Source: Neorhizobium galegae bv. officinalis
Lineage (GTDB): Bacteria; Pseudomonadota; Alphaproteobacteria; Rhizobiales; Rhizobiaceae
Assembly: GCA_000985875.1 (NCBI GenBank)
Contig: CCRI01000011.1
Coordinates: 186,001-250,000 of the forward strand
Direction: 5' to 3'
Length of the DNA: 64,000 nt
Of the stretch, positions 33,951 to 41,531 are shown one piece after another (the stretch's first letter is position 1; the number at the start of each line of letters is the position of its first letter). The notes under the pieces were generated by a model. That model saw only the letters and a list, made by a program, of their open reading frames with translations. It was not told the origin of the DNA and did not search any database. A program made the position numbers and the translations under genes.

Positions 33951-34925
33951 TTATTTCAATGCCGCGTCGGTGATCTCGCTCGTATAGGCGCCTTCCGGCT
34001 TCTTGGTGATGATCTTCTGATCGAGCAGCGCCTTGACCGTGCGGTCGTAGGTGGCGGTGTCCAGCTTGCCGGTTCCGGTGCCGATCAGCTTGGCCACTTC
34101 GCCCATCATCCGCTTCTGGTGGTTCTCGTCCTGGCCGCCATTGTCCATGACGATTTCGGCGGCTTCAGCCGGATTGGCGATGGCGTATTTCCAGCCCTTC
34201 ATCGAAGCGCGCACGAATTTCACCATGGTCTCCTTGAACTTCGGGTCCTTGAGCTTGGTGTCCATCACGTAGAGACCGTCCTCAAGCAGGTCGTTGCCCA
34301 TGGCGGAGAAGTTGAAGACGACGAGCTGGTCCGGCTTGAAGCCGGCATCGATCGCCTGCCAGTATTCGTTATAGGTCATGACCGAGATGCAGTCCGCCTG
34401 CTTCTGAATGAGCGGCTGCACGTCGAAGCTCTGCTTCAGGACGGTGACGCCGTCCTTGCCGCCGTCGGTCTTCAGGCCGAGCTTGTTCATCCAGGCGAAG
34501 AACGGATATTCGTTGCCGAAAAACCAGACGCCGAGCGTGCGGCCCTTGAAGTCGGCTTCGGTCTTTACCGGGCCGTCCTTGGGGCAGATCATCTGCAGGC
34601 CGGATTTCTGGTAGGGCTGGGCGATGTTGATCAGCGGGACGCCCTTTTCGCGGGCAACCAGAGCGCCGCCCATCCAGTCGACGATCACGTCGGCGCCGCC
34701 GCCGGCGATCACCTGTTCGGGGGCGATGTCCGGGCCGCCCGGCTTGATGGTGACGTCGAGGCCTTCATCCTTGTAGAAGCCCTTGTCCTTGGCGACGTAA
34801 TAGCCGCCGAACTGGCCTTGAGCCACCCACTTCAGCTGCAGGGTCACCTTGTCGGCGGCCATCGCCGCCTGGGCTGCTGCAAGCGACATGGCGCCTGCCA
34901 TCAGCGCAACGAGAATTTTTCTCAT
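33951..34925 (-). CDS. ABC transporter substrate-binding protein, NMT1/THI5-like
   Basis: This 324-residue periplasmic protein has a Sec signal (residues 1-23, ending AMAAD) and the NMT1/THI5-like fold: LQLKWVAQGQFGGYYVAKDKGFYKDEGLDVTI in parts, then GGPDIAPEQVIAGGGADVIVDW. Relatives bind hydroxymethylpyrimidine, nucleobase-like or sulfonate compounds. Neighbouring genes are a dihydropyrimidinase and a ureidopropionase, which makes a pyrimidine or dihydropyrimidine ligand likely; that is an inference. The ATG at 34923-34925 is chosen because the signal peptide begins there. It is the last gene of the importer operon. Confidence 0.88.
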   Translation of the reverse strand: MRKILVALMAGAMSLAAAQAAMAADKVTLQLKWVAQGQFGGYYVAKDKGFYKDEGLDVTIKPGGPDIAPEQVIAGGGADVIVDWMGGALVAREKGVPLINIAQPYQKSGLQMICPKDGPVKTEADFKGRTLGVWFFGNEYPFFAWMNKLGLKTDGGKDGVTVLKQSFDVQPLIQKQADCISVMTYNEYWQAIDAGFKPDQLVVFNFSAMGNDLLEDGLYVMDTKLKDPKFKETMVKFVRASMKGWKYAIANPAEAAEIVMDNGGQDENHQKRMMGEVAKLIGTGTGKLDTATYDRTVKALLDQKIITKKPEGAYTSEITDAALK

Positions 34926-34986
34926 GTTTTTTATCCTTCCCTCTGAGGTTTGCCGGCTCCGCCGAAACGGGCCGGATTTTTCGCGT

Positions 34987-36114
34987 TTAACCACCGCGGT
35001 TAGACGGATGCCAGAACGTCGTCGCTCTTTCGCCAAGCGCCACGACACCATAAAAAACCGATCCGATGAGCGCTGCAACAGCGATTTCGGCCCAGACCAT
35101 GTCGACATTCATGCGGCCGATCTCGGTCGAGATCCGGAACCCCATGCCGACGATCGGCGTGCCGAAGAATTCCGCGACGATCGCGCCGATCAGCGCCAGT
35201 GTCGAGTTGATCTTCAGCGCGTTGAAGATGAAGGGCATGGCGGCCGGCAGGCGCAGCTTGATCAGCGTCTGCCAGTAGTCCGAGGCGTAGGAGCGCATCA
35301 GGTCGCGTTCCATGGCGCCCGAGGCGCCGAGCCCCGCCACCGTGTTCACCAGCATCGGGAAGAAGGTCATGATGATGACGACCGCGGCCTTAGACTGCCA
35401 GTCGAAACCGAACCACATGACCATGATCGGCGCGACGCCGATGATCGGCAGCGCCGACATCAGATTGCCGATCGGCAGCAGCCCGCGGCGCAGGAAGGCG
35501 ATGCGGTCGGCAAGGATAGCGACGACGAAGCCGGAGGCGCAGCCGACCACGTAACCGAACAGAACCGCCTTGAAGATCGTCTGCTGCGCGTCGGCCCAGA
35601 GGATCGGCACCGAGGAGGCGAGCCTTGCACCGATCGAGGACGGCGGCGGCAGGATGATGAAGGGAATGCCGGCACCGCGCGTCGCCGCCTCCCAGAGGAT
35701 CAGGATCCAGGCGCCGAAGATTGCCGGGATCAGCAGCCGCAGGAACGTGTCGCCCGCCTGGCTTTTTGGGCGGATGCCGGAGAGTACCGAGACGCAGCGC
35801 CAGGCGAGCAGCCATGAGGCCGCGACCAGCAGGAAGAAGGCAAGCGTCGCCTTGCCCTCGTTGCCGGTAATTCCGGCGAGCAGCAGCCAGACGGCCAGAT
35901 GGGCCGCGACGAACAGGATCGTGGCGAGGAGGGGCTGGGAGAGCGTCGTGAATGAAACCAGCGCCGCACCGGCGACGACCAGGAAGATCACGGCGATGGT
36001 GCCGGTGCCGAAGGGGGCGGGGGCATCCGCCGCCATCAACGGTAGGGAGGCAAGGGCGGCCAGGGAGAGGATCAGGGCAAGGGCGCCCTGCCAGGAGCGA
36101 AGAACCAGGGTCAT
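34987..36114 (-). CDS. ABC transporter permease with N-terminal extension
   Basis: This 375-residue membrane protein ends in a BPD-type permease (SsuC/ThiX-like), with the coupling-loop region DLMRSYASDYWQTLIKLRLPAAMPFIF in parts. An extra N-terminal stretch of about 120 residues contains four additional hydrophobic segments that normal permeases of this family lack. It is one of two permeases for the importer. Its ATG overlaps the stop of the upstream permease gene by four bases. Confidence 0.88.
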   Translation of the reverse strand: MTLVLRSWQGALALILSLAALASLPLMAADAPAPFGTGTIAVIFLVVAGAALVSFTTLSQPLLATILFVAAHLAVWLLLAGITGNEGKATLAFFLLVAASWLLAWRCVSVLSGIRPKSQAGDTFLRLLIPAIFGAWILILWEAATRGAGIPFIILPPPSSIGARLASSVPILWADAQQTIFKAVLFGYVVGCASGFVVAILADRIAFLRRGLLPIGNLMSALPIIGVAPIMVMWFGFDWQSKAAVVIIMTFFPMLVNTVAGLGASGAMERDLMRSYASDYWQTLIKLRLPAAMPFIFNALKINSTLALIGAIVAEFFGTPIVGMGFRISTEIGRMNVDMVWAEIAVAALIGSVFYGVVALGERATTFWHPSNRGG

Positions 36115-36995
36115 GCCGGCCTCCCGCCCATCGAGCGATCGACGATCCTAGCGATGATGCCGACGATGGTGACCAGCAGCGCCGCAAGCACGGAACCGGC
36201 GATCAGCGCCGCCCAGATATCGATCGTCTGGCTGTAATAGGCCGCGGCCAGCAGTTTCGAGCCGATGCCGGCCACGGCCCCGGTCGGCAGTTCTCCAACG
36301 ATTGCGCCGACCAGGCTTGCGGCGATCGCCACCTTCATCGAGGTGAACAGGAAGGGGATGGAGGCGGGCACCCTCAGTTTCCAGAAGGTCTGGGTGCCGC
36401 TGGCATAATAGGTGCGCATCAGGTCGAGCTGGATGATCTCAGGCGAGCGCAGTCCCTTCACCATGCCGACCGCGACGGGGAAGAAGGAGAGGTAGGTCGA
36501 AATCAGCGCCTTGGGGAGGAGGCCGGTGATGTTGATCGCGCCGAGCACGACGATCACCATCGGCGCGACCGCCAGGATCGGCACGGTCTGCGAGGCGATG
36601 ATCCACGGCATCAGGCTGCGGTCGAGCGCCTTCAGATGCACGATGCCGACCGCGATCAGGATGCCGGTCAGCGTGCCCATGGTGAAGCCGAGGACGGTCG
36701 AGGAGAGCGTCACCCAGGCATGGTAGACGAGGCTGCGGTTGGACGTGACGCTACGCAGAAACGTGTTCTCGAAGACGTTGCTGACCACCTGATGCGGCGC
36801 CGGCAAAATCGGCTTCGGCTGCGCCATGGTCTTGCCGATGAATTCCATGGTGCTGGAGGTGACGCCGGCGCGTCGGTCGAGATCGCGCTGGAACGGCGCG
36901 TTCATGAAATAGGCGGCAACGTACCAGATGGCGACGATCGCGATCAGGATGGTGAGGACGGGGATGATGCGTTGCGCGAGGGAGTCGGGTTTCAT
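36111..36995 (-). CDS. ABC transporter permease
   Basis: This 294-residue membrane protein is a BPD-type permease with six or so hydrophobic segments and the conserved cytoplasmic loop around LMRTYYASGTQTFWKLRVPASIPFLF in parts. It pairs with the next permease to form a heterodimeric channel. The start overlaps the DUF559 gene stop (ATGA) and its stop overlaps the next permease, so three genes are coupled in translation. Confidence 0.88.
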   Translation of the reverse strand: MKPDSLAQRIIPVLTILIAIVAIWYVAAYFMNAPFQRDLDRRAGVTSSTMEFIGKTMAQPKPILPAPHQVVSNVFENTFLRSVTSNRSLVYHAWVTLSSTVLGFTMGTLTGILIAVGIVHLKALDRSLMPWIIASQTVPILAVAPMVIVVLGAINITGLLPKALISTYLSFFPVAVGMVKGLRSPEIIQLDLMRTYYASGTQTFWKLRVPASIPFLFTSMKVAIAASLVGAIVGELPTGAVAGIGSKLLAAAYYSQTIDIWAALIAGSVLAALLVTIVGIIARIVDRSMGGRPA

Positions 36996-37372
36996 GCGAG
37001 CTCCTTCTTCAGAAAAGGCGTGACATGTTTTTCGATGGTCGTGAAGACGTAATCGGGGCCGTTGAGAACCTGATCATTGTCGAATCTCATTACGGTAAAA
37101 CCCTGGCCTTTTAGAAAGGCGTCTCTTTGTACGTCATGTCGACGACCATGATCGGTCTCATGGCTGTCTCCGTCCACTTCCACGACGATGCGCGCTGCAA
37201 GCCAGGCGAAGTCGGCGATATAGGGGCCGATCGGTGTTTCGCGCCGGAAGCGGGCGCCATAGGGTCGAAAATCGCGGAGCATGTCCCACATCGCGGATTC
37301 CGCTTTGGTGAATTCGCGGCGGAGTGTTTTGGCGCGCGTTCTTGTTTGGGGAGCGATGTTGGAGTGGGGCAT
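36992..37372 (-). CDS. DUF559 endonuclease-like protein, copy 1
   Basis: This 126-residue protein has the DUF559 pattern, a very-short-patch-repair-like nuclease fold: FTKAESAMWDMLRDFRPYGARFRRETPIGPYIADFAW in parts, then IVVEVDGDSHE and RDAFLKGQGFTVMRFDNDQVL. The E-x-D-G-x-x-H motif suggests a metal-dependent nuclease core. The biological role is unknown. It sits inside the pyrimidine importer operon, coupled by ATGA to the permease gene, and its upstream side abuts a palindromic repeat. A second copy has the same layout at 40841-41278. Confidence 0.82.
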   Translation of the reverse strand: MPHSNIAPQTRTRAKTLRREFTKAESAMWDMLRDFRPYGARFRRETPIGPYIADFAWLAARIVVEVDGDSHETDHGRRHDVQRDAFLKGQGFTVMRFDNDQVLNGPDYVFTTIEKHVTPFLKKELA

Positions 37373-37402
37373 TCAGATTGCTCCTCGAACATCAGGGAAA
37401 AA

Positions 37403-37562
37403 GACCCCGCCCCAACCCCTCCCCACAAGGGGGAGGGGCTTAACCTGCGGCGGCCTTCTCATTCCCTTTGCGGCGGTGCGTCTTGATGCAAGGGTGTTGT
37501 GTGACGGGACGGCGCGGCCCGGAAAGTCCCTCCCCCTTGTGGGGAGGGGTTGGGGAGGGGAC
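37403..37562. repeat. Split RIME-like inverted repeat, copy 3
   Basis: Two related arms of about 36 bases face each other: 37403-37440 (GACCCC..CCCCACAAGGGGGAGG) and 37526-37562 (GTCCCTCCCCCTTGTGGGGAGG..). They share sequence with the hairpins of copies 1, 2 and 4 but enclose a different 85-base centre. The element lies between the importer ATPase gene and the DUF559 gene on the same transcript. Confidence 0.8.
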
Positions 37563-37607
37563 TTGCCTCCGCAATACCGAGGATGGGCCTCCTGCATCCG
37601 CAAACCC

Positions 37608-38399
37608 TCACTCCTCATAGCTATGCCCCGCCCTCAACCCCTCGCGCACCCGATGGGCAATCTCCAGGAACTCCGGCGTCTCGCGGATTTCGAGCGGGCG
37701 CCCCTTGGGCAGGGTCGATTCGATGACGTCCGTCACCCGGCCCGGCCGCGGCGACATGACGACGATGCGGGTGGAGAGGTAGACGGCCTCGGGAATGGAG
37801 TGGGTGACGAAACAGATGGTCTTTTCGGTGCGCGCCCAGAGCTTCAGAAGCTGCTCGTTCAGGTGGTCGCGGACGATCTCGTCCAGCGCGCCGAAGGGTT
37901 CGTCCATCAACAGCAGATCGGCGTCGAAGGCGAGTGCGCGGGCGATCGAGGCGCGCTGCTGCATGCCGCCGGACAGCTGCCAGGGGTATTTCTTGCCGAA
38001 GCCGGAGAGGTTGACGAGATCGAGGGTGCGCTCGATGCGGGCTTTGCGGTCGGCTGCCGAATAGCCCATGATTTCGAGCGGCAGGGCGATGTTCTTCTCG
38101 ATCGTCCGCCACGGATAGAGCGCCGGCGCCTGGAAGACGTAACCGTAGGAGCGCGACTTGCGCGCCTCTTCCGGCGTCATGCCGTTGACCGTGATCTCGC
38201 CGGCCGTCGCCTTTTCGAGATCGGCGATGACGCGCAGGAAGGTGGTCTTGCCGCAGCCGGACGGACCGATGAAGGAGACGAAATCGCCCCTGTTCACCGT
38301 GAGATCGACATTCGACAGCGCATGGACAGGCCCGTCACTGGTCTCGAAGGTGAGGCCGAGCTTGCTGGCCGAGACGACGGAGGATGGAGCATTGTTCAT
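37608..38399 (-). CDS. ABC transporter ATP-binding protein
   Basis: This 263-residue ATPase has Walker A GPSGCGKTTF, signature LSGGMQQRASIARA and Walker B LLLMDEPFGALDE, and the SsuB/TauB-like Q-loop region GYVFQAPALYPW. It energises the two permeases encoded downstream. The ATG at 38397-38399 overlaps the stop of the secreted-protein gene upstream; two more Met codons lie just before it. The neighbouring genes suggest a pyrimidine-type solute. Confidence 0.9.
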   Translation of the reverse strand: MNNAPSSVVSASKLGLTFETSDGPVHALSNVDLTVNRGDFVSFIGPSGCGKTTFLRVIADLEKATAGEITVNGMTPEEARKSRSYGYVFQAPALYPWRTIEKNIALPLEIMGYSAADRKARIERTLDLVNLSGFGKKYPWQLSGGMQQRASIARALAFDADLLLMDEPFGALDEIVRDHLNEQLLKLWARTEKTICFVTHSIPEAVYLSTRIVVMSPRPGRVTDVIESTLPKGRPLEIRETPEFLEIAHRVREGLRAGHSYEE

Positions 38400-38764
38400 C
38401 GGCATTTCGGCATGGGTCCCAGTCTGGTGCCGTCCGTGAAGCCGACGGTGTAGCCTTTGGCGGATTTGGTGAGCGTCGCCGTGTCTTCCGGCCCCTTTTC
38501 CCCTTCGGCGTCGCATTGCGCCTTGATGGTAAAGCCGTTTGCTGTCTTTTTCGCCGCGCCCTTGAATTCGCAGGCGGAAACGGAGGTCGTGACGCCCTCG
38601 TCGTTCAGCAGCAGGAAATCATCGGCGCCGGACGATTCGCCGGTCCTGGCGTAGGTGCAGCCTTCCTTGCTGCCATAGGCGCCGTCGAGGAAGGTTGCGG
38701 CCTGGGCCGGAGCGGCGATCGATATCGCCGCGAGGACCGCCGATGCGATCGTATTCAATGACAT
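38396..38764 (-). CDS. Small secreted protein of unknown function
   Basis: I do not recognise this 122-residue protein. A signal peptide of about 24 residues (MSLNTIASAVLAAISIAAPA) is followed by a domain with three cysteines and a terminal GYTVGFTDGTRLGPMPKC. Its stop overlaps the ABC ATPase start. On the same strand, directly upstream and ending inside its first codons, lies a fragment resembling its own C-terminus (38755-38847), so the locus may have held a second copy. The domain could bind a ligand or the peptidoglycan; nothing shows which. Confidence 0.7.
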   Translation of the reverse strand: MSLNTIASAVLAAISIAAPAQAATFLDGAYGSKEGCTYARTGESSGADDFLLLNDEGVTTSVSACEFKGAAKKTANGFTIKAQCDAEGEKGPEDTATLTKSAKGYTVGFTDGTRLGPMPKCR

Positions 38765-38847
38765 GTCTCGAAAGCCCCCCATTCCAGTCCGTCTGCGAAG
38801 CCTACAGCATAGACATCGCCGTTGCGCAGGATATCGATCATTGCCGC
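38755..38847 (-). pseudogene. Possible C-terminal remnant of a duplicated copy of the small secreted protein
   Basis: The minus-strand frame ending at 38755 encodes VYAVGFADGLEWGAFETCH before its stop. This matches the end of the intact neighbour, YTVGFTDGTRLGPMPKC, in spacing of the Y-V-G-F-D-G and final Cys residues. No matching N-terminal part is found upstream, so it looks like the remains of a tandem copy. The similarity covers only about 20 residues, so chance cannot be excluded. Confidence 0.4.
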
Positions 38848-38942
38848 GTGCGGGAGCCCTCGCTTCTCGGTCGTCCCGGCTCCCGTCCTCGATCCGCCAT
38901 GATATGCTGGCGGCAGATCCCGTTCGACAGAGGAATTTTGCA

Positions 38943-39353
38943 ATGGACAGTGCATCAAAACCCACCTGCCGTGTCGTGAAGCCCGGCGCTGCTTATGATG
39001 GCAAGCAGGGCTTGACCTATTTCGAGGGGATCGCGGCGGAAACGGTCGGCTCCAAGGGCATCTGCATGCATCTCATTACCATTCCGCCGGGCGCGCGGGC
39101 GAAGGCTCACCTGCATGAAACCCACGAGACGGCCATCTACGTCCTCTCCGGCTCCGCCGTCACCTGGTATGGCGACCGGCTGGAGGAATGCGCCGAACTC
39201 TCGGCCGGCGAGATGATGTACATCCCCGCCGGCGTGCCGCACCTTCCGGCCAACCTTTCCGACGCGCCCTGTTCGGCGGTCATCGCCCGCACCGACCCGA
39301 ACGAACAGGAAAGCGTCGTGCTGCTGCCGGAACTGGACGGGCTGGTGGCTTGA
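38943..39353 (+). CDS. Cupin-domain protein
   Basis: This 136-residue protein is a single cupin barrel: KGICMHLITIPPGARAKAHLHETHETAIYVLSGSA in parts carries the first metal-binding motif (H-x-H...E), and GEMMYIPAGVPHLPANLSD the second with its His. It may bind metal and a small acid or act as an isomerase or sensor. It is on the plus strand, opposite to the surrounding pyrimidine genes, between the secreted-protein gene and hydA. A GAGGAA ribosome-binding site precedes the ATG at 38943. Confidence 0.85.
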   Translation: MDSASKPTCRVVKPGAAYDGKQGLTYFEGIAAETVGSKGICMHLITIPPGARAKAHLHETHETAIYVLSGSAVTWYGDRLEECAELSAGEMMYIPAGVPHLPANLSDAPCSAVIARTDPNEQESVVLLPELDGLVA

Positions 39354-39389
39354 GGCTGCGCCGTTCTGCGGAAAGAACATCGTTCCCGT

Positions 39390-40844
39390 TCAAACCCCAC
39401 TGGCCGGAATGCCCGTGCGTTCCACCTTGCGGGGCGCGGTCAGCTCTTTCCAGGTCGACAGCGCCTTGTTGACCGCCGGATAAGGTTCGCGCTTGACGAA
39501 CTGGCCGTGGCCTTCCTGCGTCTTGACCGCTCCGTCCTCGATCGCCACCACGCCGCGGGTCAGCGTGTAGCGCGGCAGGCCGGTGACTTCCTTGCCTTCG
39601 AAGACGTTGTAGTCGATCGCCGATTGCTGGCTCTTGGCGGTGATGGTCTTCGAGCGCTTCGGATCCCAGACCACGATATCGGCATCGGCGCCGACCAGGA
39701 TGGCGCCCTTGCGCGGATACACGTTGAGAATCTTGGCAATGTTGGTGGAGGTGACCGCCACGAATTCGTTCATGGTGATGCGGCCGGTTGCGACGCCGTA
39801 GGTCCAGAGCATCGGCAGGCGGTCTTCGAGGCCGCCGGTGCCGTTCGGGATCTTGCGGAAATCGCCGAGACCGGTGCGCTTCTGGTCGGTCGTGAAGGCG
39901 CAGTGGTCGGTCGCCACCACCTGCAGCGAGCCGGAGGCAAGGCCCGCCCAGAGGCTGTCCTGATGCTGCTTGCTGCGGAAGGGCGGTGACATGACCCGGC
40001 GAGCCGAATGGTCCCAGTCCTTGTTGAAATATTCGCTTTCGTCGAGCGTCAGGTGCTGGATTAGCGGCTCGCCATAAACGCGCATGCCGTTCTGGCGGGC
40101 GCGGCGGATCGCTTCATGGGCCTGTTCGCAGGAGGTGTGCACGACATAGAGGGGGACGCCTGCCATGTCGGCGATGATGATGGCGCGGTTGGTCGCCTCG
40201 CCCTCGACGGAGGCTGGACGCGAATAGGCATGCGCCTCGGGGCCGTTATTGCCCTCGTCCATCAGTTTGGTCTGCATGGCGGCGACCACGTCGCCGTTTT
40301 CCGCATGGACCAGGGGCAGGGCCCCGAGCTCGGCGCAGCGCTGGAAGGAGGCGAACATCTCGTCGTCGTTCACCATCAGCGCGCCCTTGTAGGCCATGAA
40401 ATGCTTGAAGGTGTTGATGCCGTGATGGGCAACGACCGCCTTCATCTCGTTGAAGACCTGCTCGCCCCACCAGGTGACCGACATGTGGAAGGAATAGTCG
40501 CAATTGGCGCGGGTCGCCTTGTTGTCCCAGCGCTTCAGCGCATCGAGCAGCGACTGGCCGGGCTCGGGCAGGCAGAAATCGACCACCATGGTCGTGCCGC
40601 CGGCAAGTGCTGCCCGCGTGCCGCTCTCGAAGTCGTCGGAGGAATAGGTGCCCATGAACGGCATTTCGAGATGCACATGCGGATCGATGCCGCCCGGCAT
40701 CACGTAACAGCCGGCCGCGTCCAGCGTGGTGTCGCCGGAAAGGTTCGGGCCGATCTCGATGATTTTGCCGCCGTCGATCTTCACATCCGCCTTGTAGGTC
40801 AGGTCGGCCGTGACGATGGTTCCACCCTTGATGACTGTGGTCAT
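39390..40844 (-). CDS. hydA: Dihydropyrimidinase (hydantoinase)
   Basis: This 484-residue amidohydrolase opens dihydrouracil and dihydrothymine rings to N-carbamoyl-beta-amino acids, step two of reductive pyrimidine degradation. The dinuclear metal site is visible in MPGGIDPHVHLEMPF, the carbamylated lysine in FKHFMAYKG, and further ligands in VHTSCEQAH and VATDHCAFT. Length is standard. It overlaps the DUF559 gene upstream by four bases (ATGA). PreT-PreA (step one) and the ureidopropionase (step three) are also in the window. It also fits annotation as pydB. Confidence 0.95.
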   Translation of the reverse strand: MTTVIKGGTIVTADLTYKADVKIDGGKIIEIGPNLSGDTTLDAAGCYVMPGGIDPHVHLEMPFMGTYSSDDFESGTRAALAGGTTMVVDFCLPEPGQSLLDALKRWDNKATRANCDYSFHMSVTWWGEQVFNEMKAVVAHHGINTFKHFMAYKGALMVNDDEMFASFQRCAELGALPLVHAENGDVVAAMQTKLMDEGNNGPEAHAYSRPASVEGEATNRAIIIADMAGVPLYVVHTSCEQAHEAIRRARQNGMRVYGEPLIQHLTLDESEYFNKDWDHSARRVMSPPFRSKQHQDSLWAGLASGSLQVVATDHCAFTTDQKRTGLGDFRKIPNGTGGLEDRLPMLWTYGVATGRITMNEFVAVTSTNIAKILNVYPRKGAILVGADADIVVWDPKRSKTITAKSQQSAIDYNVFEGKEVTGLPRYTLTRGVVAIEDGAVKTQEGHGQFVKREPYPAVNKALSTWKELTAPRKVERTGIPASGV

Positions 40845-41278
40845 TGTTGTTCCCCTGTCTTTTCAATGTCGGTGAGATTTGAGGGATAAAAGCGCGTGGT
40901 GTCGCAGCGCTCGGTCATTTGACCATTTAATGCGGCCAGTGTCGTGTCCAGCACGGCGCGTCGTTCACGGGTGATCTCGTGGTTCCAGAAGCGCAGGACG
41001 GAATAGCCTTTGGCGTTGAGCCATTGTGTCCTCGCTATATCGGATTGGTTTTCCGCGTGATGGAAGCCGTCTATTTCGACTATCAGGCGTTCTTCGCGAC
41101 AGATGAAATCGACGACATACGGTCCCAATGGAACCTGCCGCGAAAATTTGTAGCGATTGAGAAGGCGGTTCCGGAGATCACTCCAGAGACGGTACTCTTC
41201 TTCTGTTTCGTTCCGGCGGAGCCGGCGTGCCTGCGTTGTTTTTCCGGGGCGTCGTTTTGTAATGTCATCTGCTGGCAT
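40841..41278 (-). CDS. DUF559 endonuclease-like protein, copy 2
   Basis: This 145-residue protein again has the DUF559 fold: ETEEEYRLWSDLRNRLLNRYKFSRQVPLGPYVVDFI in parts, the core LIVEIDGFHH and ARTQWLNAKGYSVLRFWNHEI. It is clearly related to copy 1 in layout. The ATG at 41276-41278 lies two bases from the arm of a 54-base perfect inverted repeat, so the repeat supplies the GAGGGGG ribosome-binding region. Its stop overlaps hydA. The function is unknown; a mobile or selfish nuclease is one option. Confidence 0.82.
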   Translation of the reverse strand: MPADDITKRRPGKTTQARRLRRNETEEEYRLWSDLRNRLLNRYKFSRQVPLGPYVVDFICREERLIVEIDGFHHAENQSDIARTQWLNAKGYSVLRFWNHEITRERRAVLDTTLAALNGQMTERCDTTRFYPSNLTDIEKTGEQQ

Positions 41279-41280
41279 GC

Positions 41281-41472
41281 TGAGCACCCCCTCATCCGAC
41301 CCTTCGGGCCACCTTCTCCCCGCTGGGGAGAAGATATTTCTTGCCGAACCGTTTCCGAACCGGCCTGAACCTCGCATGCGACGATGTGGATTTAAAGGCG
41401 CCAGCGCGGCGCACTTCCTCTTCTCCCCAGCGGGGAGAAGGTGGCCCGAAGGGTCGGATGAGGGGGTGCTCA
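41281..41472. repeat. 54-base perfect inverted repeat
   Basis: The arm at 41281-41334 is the exact reverse complement of 41419-41472, separated by 84 bases. The arms contain TGAGCACCCCCTCATCCG and the palindrome CTTCTCCCCGCTGGGGAGAAG. Arm identity over 54 bases shows recent formation or strong homogenisation. It lies between the ureidopropionase gene and DUF559 copy 2 and resembles the larger rhizobial palindromic elements. No transposase is present. Confidence 0.9.
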
Positions 41473-41531
41473 TCGAAGATGAGCCACTGTCCATCAAAGA
41501 TGCGGACGTGTTCTCCGACAAACGCATCAGC

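Noticed and set aside
34987..35001. TAACC-N5-GGTTA dyad at the end of a permease gene
   Set aside because: It lies within codons for the final residues and stop, with only five-base arms.
37403..37562. Repeated GC-rich hairpins as a CRISPR array or insertion sequence
   Set aside because: There are no regular spacers, no cas genes, no transposase and no target duplication; they are intergenic palindromes.
40919..40925. RutR half-site TTGACCA
   Set aside because: Only one half is present and it lies inside the DUF559 coding sequence.
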